NCBI GenBank assembly: GCA_947630125.1
Contig: CANRGO010000005.1
Coordinates: forward strand, 1 to 57,203
Direction: 5' to 3'
Origin: an uncultured Lachnospiraceae bacterium
Lineage (GTDB): Bacteria; Bacillota; Clostridia; Lachnospirales; Lachnospiraceae
DNA: 57,203 nt
Both the position numbers and the translations under genes were made by a program. How positions within the stretch are numbered: position 1 is the first letter of the stretch; each line of letters starts with the position of its first letter. Shown here in pieces: positions 53,607-57,203 of this stretch. The notes under the pieces are model-generated. The model saw only the letters and a program-made list of their open reading frames with translations. It was not told where the DNA came from and did no database searches.

Positions 53607-54518
53607 ATGATAGACGTATGTTTGTTAGGAACTGGTGGTATGATGCCATTACCGAATCGATGGCTTACATCCCTTATGATTCGTTATAATGGTAAGAGTA
53701 TTTTAATAGATTGTGGTGAAGGAACTCAGGTTGCCATGAAAAAGAAGGGGTGGAGTCCTAAACCCATAGATATTATGTGCTTTACTCATTTTCATGCAGA
53801 TCACATTAGTGGTCTTCCGGGAATGTTACTTACTATGGGAAATGCAGAACGAAATGAACCACTTACCATAATTGGTCCAAAAGGAATTCAAAAAGTTGTT
53901 TCAGCCCTGCGGGTAATTGCACCTGAATTACCATTTGAAATTTTGTATCAGGAGATTGAAGAATCGGAACAAACTTTTCAATTTGAAGGATTTCAAATTG
54001 ATAGTTTTAAAGTGAATCACAATGTACCCTGCTACGGATATAGTTTTTCTATTGAGAGAGCTGGTAAATTTATTATGGAGAAAGCCTTGGAAGCAGGAAT
54101 TGAGAAGAAATTCTGGAATCGTCTGCAAAAAGGAAATATGATAGAAGAAAATGGCATTATTCTGACACCAGATATGGTTTTGGGACCAAAAAGAAAAGGA
54201 TTAAAAGTAACATATTGTACAGATACCAGACCAACTGACAGTATTGTCAGAAATGCAACGGATGTAGAGTTGTTTATTTGCGAAGGAATGTATGGTGAAA
54301 AAGATAAAGAACAAAAAGCAAAAGATCACAAACATATGACATTTTTAGAAGCAGCAGAACTTGCAAGAAAAGCAAATCCAAAGGAATTATGGTTAACCCA
54401 TTATAGTCCGTCCCTTGTACGTCCAGAGGAATTTATGAAAGAAGTTCGGGATATTTTTCCTAATTCAATTCCTGGAAAAGATGGGATGACGACAGAATTG
54501 GTGTATGAAGAAGACTAG
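53607..54518 (+). CDS. rnz: Ribonuclease Z
   Basis: The 303-aa metallo-beta-lactamase-fold nuclease shows FTHFHADHISGLPG (metal site), the exosite-type middle with KVTYCTDTRPTDSIV, EGMYG and a late KELWLTHYSPSL histidine. It cuts tRNA precursors at the 3' end. Family members often carry a slightly different HADH loop; this one is complete. AGGAG precedes the start. Confidence 0.92.
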   Translation: MIDVCLLGTGGMMPLPNRWLTSLMIRYNGKSILIDCGEGTQVAMKKKGWSPKPIDIMCFTHFHADHISGLPGMLLTMGNAERNEPLTIIGPKGIQKVVSALRVIAPELPFEILYQEIEESEQTFQFEGFQIDSFKVNHNVPCYGYSFSIERAGKFIMEKALEAGIEKKFWNRLQKGNMIEENGIILTPDMVLGPKRKGLKVTYCTDTRPTDSIVRNATDVELFICEGMYGEKDKEQKAKDHKHMTFLEAAELARKANPKELWLTHYSPSLVRPEEFMKEVRDIFPNSIPGKDGMTTELVYEED

Positions 54519-54558
54519 AAAGAAATAGTTTCAGCAAATAACAGGGGGTAATCAAATT

Positions 54559-55176
54559 ATGATTACAAATAAGCCGGCGTTAAATAAAAAGAAAAAAAAG
54601 AATAAAAGTGTTCATTATTCTTTTTTTGTAATTTTGCTTATGGCTATTGTTTTAATTTCATATTATTTTATTGCAAACAGAGAAAGCAAACCTGTGGAAG
54701 TTGAAAAGGTTTCCAGAGTACAGGAAGTTTTGTTAAGGGATTTATCCAGTAATTACCCGCCATCTCCAAAAGAAGTAATTGTCTACTATAGTGAGTTGAA
54801 TCAGGTAATGTTAAGCGATACCTATACGGAAGAAGAACAAACAGCTTTATTTCAAAGAATCAGAGAATTATTTGATGATGAATTAGTGGCGAATATGACA
54901 GAAGAAGAATATTTTTCAAATATGAAAGAAGAGGTTTTAAAGAAAAAAGCGGATAACATTACCATTAGCAGATTTAAAACCTCAGTAAGTACGGATGTTG
55001 TATATTTTACGGAAGCAGGCTATGAATGCGCTGGCTTATATGGATTTTATACATTACGAAGTGGTACAGAGTATTTTACCAGCAAGCAAGTATTTATATT
55101 AAGAAAGGACAGTAATAGCCATTGGAAAATATTTGGCTGGAAACTGGATGATGAGTTAGATGAAAATGAAGGATAA
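54559..55176 (+). CDS. Membrane-anchored protein of unknown function
   Basis: The 205-aa protein has a strongly basic start (NKKKKKNKS), one membrane span (about 21-40) and an outside domain of mixed helices and strands ([19 protein letters not shown]..., [23 protein letters not shown] and [12 protein letters not shown]). The C-terminal strands look like an NTF2-type fold found in wall-facing proteins, which is a guess. It lies between rnz and tsaD and overlaps tsaD by 17 nt, so it is co-expressed with the t6A genes, but no link in function is known. Confidence 0.7.
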   Translation: MITNKPALNKKKKKNKSVHYSFFVILLMAIVLISYYFIANRESKPVEVEKVSRVQEVLLRDLSSNYPPSPKEVIVYYSELNQVMLSDTYTEEEQTALFQRIRELFDDELVANMTEEEYFSNMKEEVLKKKADNITISRFKTSVSTDVVYFTEAGYECAGLYGFYTLRSGTEYFTSKQVFILRKDSNSHWKIFGWKLDDELDENEG

Positions 55177-56191
55177 TCTGATTCTGGCCGTTGAAAGTTC
55201 CTGTGATGAAACAGCAGCAGCGGTTGTAAAAAATGGAAGACAGGTTTTATCAAATGTTATCTCGACACAGATCGCACTTCATGCACAATTTGGTGGAGTG
55301 GTTCCAGAAATAGCATCTAGAAAGCACATAGAAAAAATCAATCAGGTAATCAGGCAGGCACTTGCAGAGGCAGAAATAACCTTAGATGATTTAGATGGAA
55401 TTGCAGTAACTTATGGACCTGGTCTTGTAGGTCCTCTTTTAGTGGGTCTTTCTGCTGCGAAAGCAATTGCCTTTGCAAAAGATATTCCTTTAATTGGGGT
55501 GCATCATATTGAAGGCCACATAAGTGCCAATTATATAGAACATGAAGATTTAAAACCACCTTTTATGTCACTGGTCGTATCGGGTGGTCACACCCATTTG
55601 GTTTATGTAAAGGATTATGGTGTTTATGAAATTATTGGATTCACAAGAGATGATGCAGCTGGTGAAGCCTTTGATAAGGTTGCAAGAGCGATAGGACTAG
55701 GTTATCCTGGCGGACCCAAAATAGATAAACTATCAAAAGAAGGGAACCCGGAAGCAATTCATTTTCCAAGAGCAAAAGTAGCGGACTCAAAATATGACTT
55801 TAGTTTTAGTGGCTTAAAGTCTGCAGTGCTTAATTACATAAATTCCTGTGAGATGAAACAACAACCATATCATCAAGCAGATGTAGCAGCGTCTTTTCAG
55901 AAAGCGGTAACAGATGTTTTGGTGGATAACACGATGGAAGCCCTTAAGGATTTAGGACTTAAGGAAATTGTCCTTGCGGGCGGAGTAGCATCCAATTCAT
56001 CTTTGAGAGAAGCTTTTGTGAAACGCTGTGATGCTGAACAGGTTCGATTATATTATCCATCTCCCGTCTTTTGTACCGATAATGCAGCAATGATTGGTGT
56101 TGCTGGTTATTATGAATTTCAAAAAGGAATCACCCATGGACTTGATTTGAATGCAGTTCCAAATCTAAAATTAGGACAAAAAGTAATATAA
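55160..56191 (+). CDS. tsaD: tRNA t6A threonylcarbamoyltransferase TsaD
   Basis: The 343-aa protein has [15 protein letters not shown], metal-binding [25 protein letters not shown] and [15 protein letters not shown], all TsaD motifs. It transfers the threonylcarbamoyl group to tRNA with TsaB and TsaE. The ATG at 55160 has no good ribosome site, and translation is probably coupled to the overlapping preceding gene. ATG 55166 is an alternative. Confidence 0.95.
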   Translation: MKMKDNLILAVESSCDETAAAVVKNGRQVLSNVISTQIALHAQFGGVVPEIASRKHIEKINQVIRQALAEAEITLDDLDGIAVTYGPGLVGPLLVGLSAAKAIAFAKDIPLIGVHHIEGHISANYIEHEDLKPPFMSLVVSGGHTHLVYVKDYGVYEIIGFTRDDAAGEAFDKVARAIGLGYPGGPKIDKLSKEGNPEAIHFPRAKVADSKYDFSFSGLKSAVLNYINSCEMKQQPYHQADVAASFQKAVTDVLVDNTMEALKDLGLKEIVLAGGVASNSSLREAFVKRCDAEQVRLYYPSPVFCTDNAAMIGVAGYYEFQKGITHGLDLNAVPNLKLGQKVI

Positions 56192-56203
56192 GAGGACTTT
56201 AAT

Positions 56204-56920
56204 ATGAAACATGTAGCAATCGTGTTAGCGGCTGGTCAGGGGAAACGTATGAATAGCCCTGTTAGTAAGCAGTATTTGCAAATTCAGAATAAACCCATAC
56301 TTTGTTATTGTTTGGATGTTTTTGAACAAAGTTTTATTGACGAAGTAATACTGGTAGTTGGGAAAAATGAAATTGATTTTTGCAGAAATGAAATTTTAGC
56401 AAGTACTTCCTACTCAAAACTGACAGCAATAGTAGAAGGCGGTAAAGAGCGGTATCATTCTGTTATGGAAGGATTGCGTGTTATACAAGATTGTGATTAT
56501 GTTTACATACACGACGGAGCCAGACCTTTCTTAAGTCTGGATATTTTAGATAGGATGGAAGAGCAACTAATAACAGAACAAGCTTGCATCCCAGGTGTTC
56601 CTGTGAAAGACACGATAAAAGTTATAACAGATAATGGGTTTGTAGAGAACACACCAGATAGATCTCGTTTATGGCAAATACAGACACCGCAGGGATTTTC
56701 TTGCTCGATGATAAAGGAAGCATATAATAAATTATTACTGGAACAAAATCAAAATCCTGAGGAATTCCAAAAACGTATTATCACAGATGATGCAATGGTA
56801 GTGGAAACATATTTAAAAATTCCTGTAAAAGTTGTGGAAGGAACTTATCAGAATATTAAGATCACAACTTTGGAAGATTTAAAATTAGCAGAAATATATT
56901 TGCAAGATTTTAATATTTAG
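56204..56920 (+). CDS. ispD: 2-C-methyl-D-erythritol 4-phosphate cytidylyltransferase
   Basis: The 238-aa enzyme has VLAAGQGKRMNSPVSKQYL, EGGKERYHSVMEGL, YIHDGARPFL and QTPQGFSCSMIKEAY, then ITDDAMVVE, the IspD motifs in order. It forms CDP-methylerythritol in the non-mevalonate isoprenoid pathway. It starts 12 bp after tsaD and may be in the same unit. No terminator follows. Confidence 0.95.
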   Translation: MKHVAIVLAAGQGKRMNSPVSKQYLQIQNKPILCYCLDVFEQSFIDEVILVVGKNEIDFCRNEILASTSYSKLTAIVEGGKERYHSVMEGLRVIQDCDYVYIHDGARPFLSLDILDRMEEQLITEQACIPGVPVKDTIKVITDNGFVENTPDRSRLWQIQTPQGFSCSMIKEAYNKLLLEQNQNPEEFQKRIITDDAMVVETYLKIPVKVVEGTYQNIKITTLEDLKLAEIYLQDFNI

Positions 56921-57057
56921 AAGTTTTTTGAAGTGGATTTGGAAAGTTTTATCCAGAAATTTCAAGATGAAAATTTGAAGAGATCCAGTAAAATAAATGC
57001 TTTGCGAAGATGTAAAAAAAAAGTAAAAAAAAAAAGAAAAAAGTTTGGAAAAACATG

Positions 57058-57086
57058 TTGACACTAGTATACATTTTTGCTAGAAT
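57058..57086 (+). promoter_or_regulatory. Promoter of the tRNA-Ser gene
   Basis: TTGACA (57058-57063) and TAGAAT (57081-57086) are 17 bp apart, start near 57093, about 35 bp before the tRNA. The 120 bp before it hold long A tracts (57013-57041) and no gene. Confidence 0.75.
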
Positions 57087-57127
57087 AACACTTGCGTTCG
57101 GTTGAAGCAACAGACCGCAAAAGACCT

Positions 57128-57203
57128 GGAGAGGTATCGAAGTGGTCATAACGAGGCGGTCTTGAAAACCGTTTGTCCGAAAGGGCGCATGGGTTCGAAT
57201 CCC
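57128..57203 (+). tRNA. tRNA-Ser (anticodon TGA), 3' end cut by window
   Basis: GGAGAGG forms the 5' acceptor arm. The anticodon loop CTTGAAA lies in a GCGGT/ACCGT stem, with TGA at 57163-57165. A long variable arm (TGTCC-GAAA-GGGCG) and the T-arm start GGGTTCGAATCCC are present. The long variable arm fits serine. The acceptor 3' strand lies beyond the window. Confidence 0.95.

Noticed and set aside
1-57203. Insertion sequences, prophage, CRISPR arrays, integrases
   Set aside because: No transposase, integrase, phage structural gene or regularly spaced repeat was seen on either strand.

Overview
The window is a low-GC, gene-dense chromosomal segment of an anaerobic Firmicute. It is most likely a member of Clostridia close to Lachnospiraceae. 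This is inferred from gene content and was not checked by any search: a complete butyrate pathway (thl-crt-hbd-bcd-etfB-etfA plus ptb-buk), an RF2 gene with a programmed frameshift, long-form HPF, an FMN riboswitch in front of ribU, strong AGGAGG-type ribosome binding sites, and several small protein families typical of the group. I see no insertion sequence, prophage or CRISPR array. It reads as core chromosome with a few accessory operons.

Layout. 1-4420: a glycan-degradation island, with a GH27 alpha-galactosidase-like gene (cut by the window edge) divergent from an AraC regulator, a GH20 beta-hexosaminidase that appears fused to an acyltransferase module, and a cupin protein. 4623-12771: a seven-gene hexitol PTS operon (mtlA, PRD regulator, mtlF, 1-phosphofructokinase, SorE-like dehydrogenase, HPr paralogue, enzyme I). 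It has no mtlD, and its gene content suggests a mannitol to fructose-1-phosphate to fructose-1,6-bisphosphate route. 12768-21030: a GntR regulator divergent from hypB, a large Fe-S flavoprotein oxidoreductase, hypA, a membrane protein and an ECF-type nickel/cobalt transporter (cbiM-cbiQ-cbiO). Identical 11-bp palindromic operators sit just downstream of both divergent promoters.

21132-28630: single genes. These are a PAS-GGDEF cyclase, cobalamin adenosyltransferase, purine permease with a structured leader, cupin, YesL-like protein, SDR, thioredoxin reductase and an NlpC/P60 wall hydrolase. 28631-29138 holds a tight cluster of DnaA boxes in AT-rich DNA upstream of hpf. 29925-38612: the butyrate genes, with the acetyl-CoA to butyryl-CoA operon on the plus strand and ptb-buk on the minus strand, so both halves of the pathway lie within 9 kb.

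38877-57203: housekeeping and envelope genes. These are secA, prfB, three minus-strand small proteins, tex, FMN riboswitch-ribU, a MacAB-like ABC export operon, a YcxB-like protein, tsaE-tsaB-rimI-rnz-(unknown)-tsaD-ispD and a tRNA-Ser(UGA) cut by the right edge.

The strongest leads are (i) the GH20-acyltransferase fusion, (ii) the mtlD-less hexitol operon with its own HPr lacking Ser46, (iii) the hypA/hypB-oxidoreductase-metal transporter operon with no hydrogenase nearby and paired operators, and (iv) the DnaA-box cluster far from any dnaA gene.
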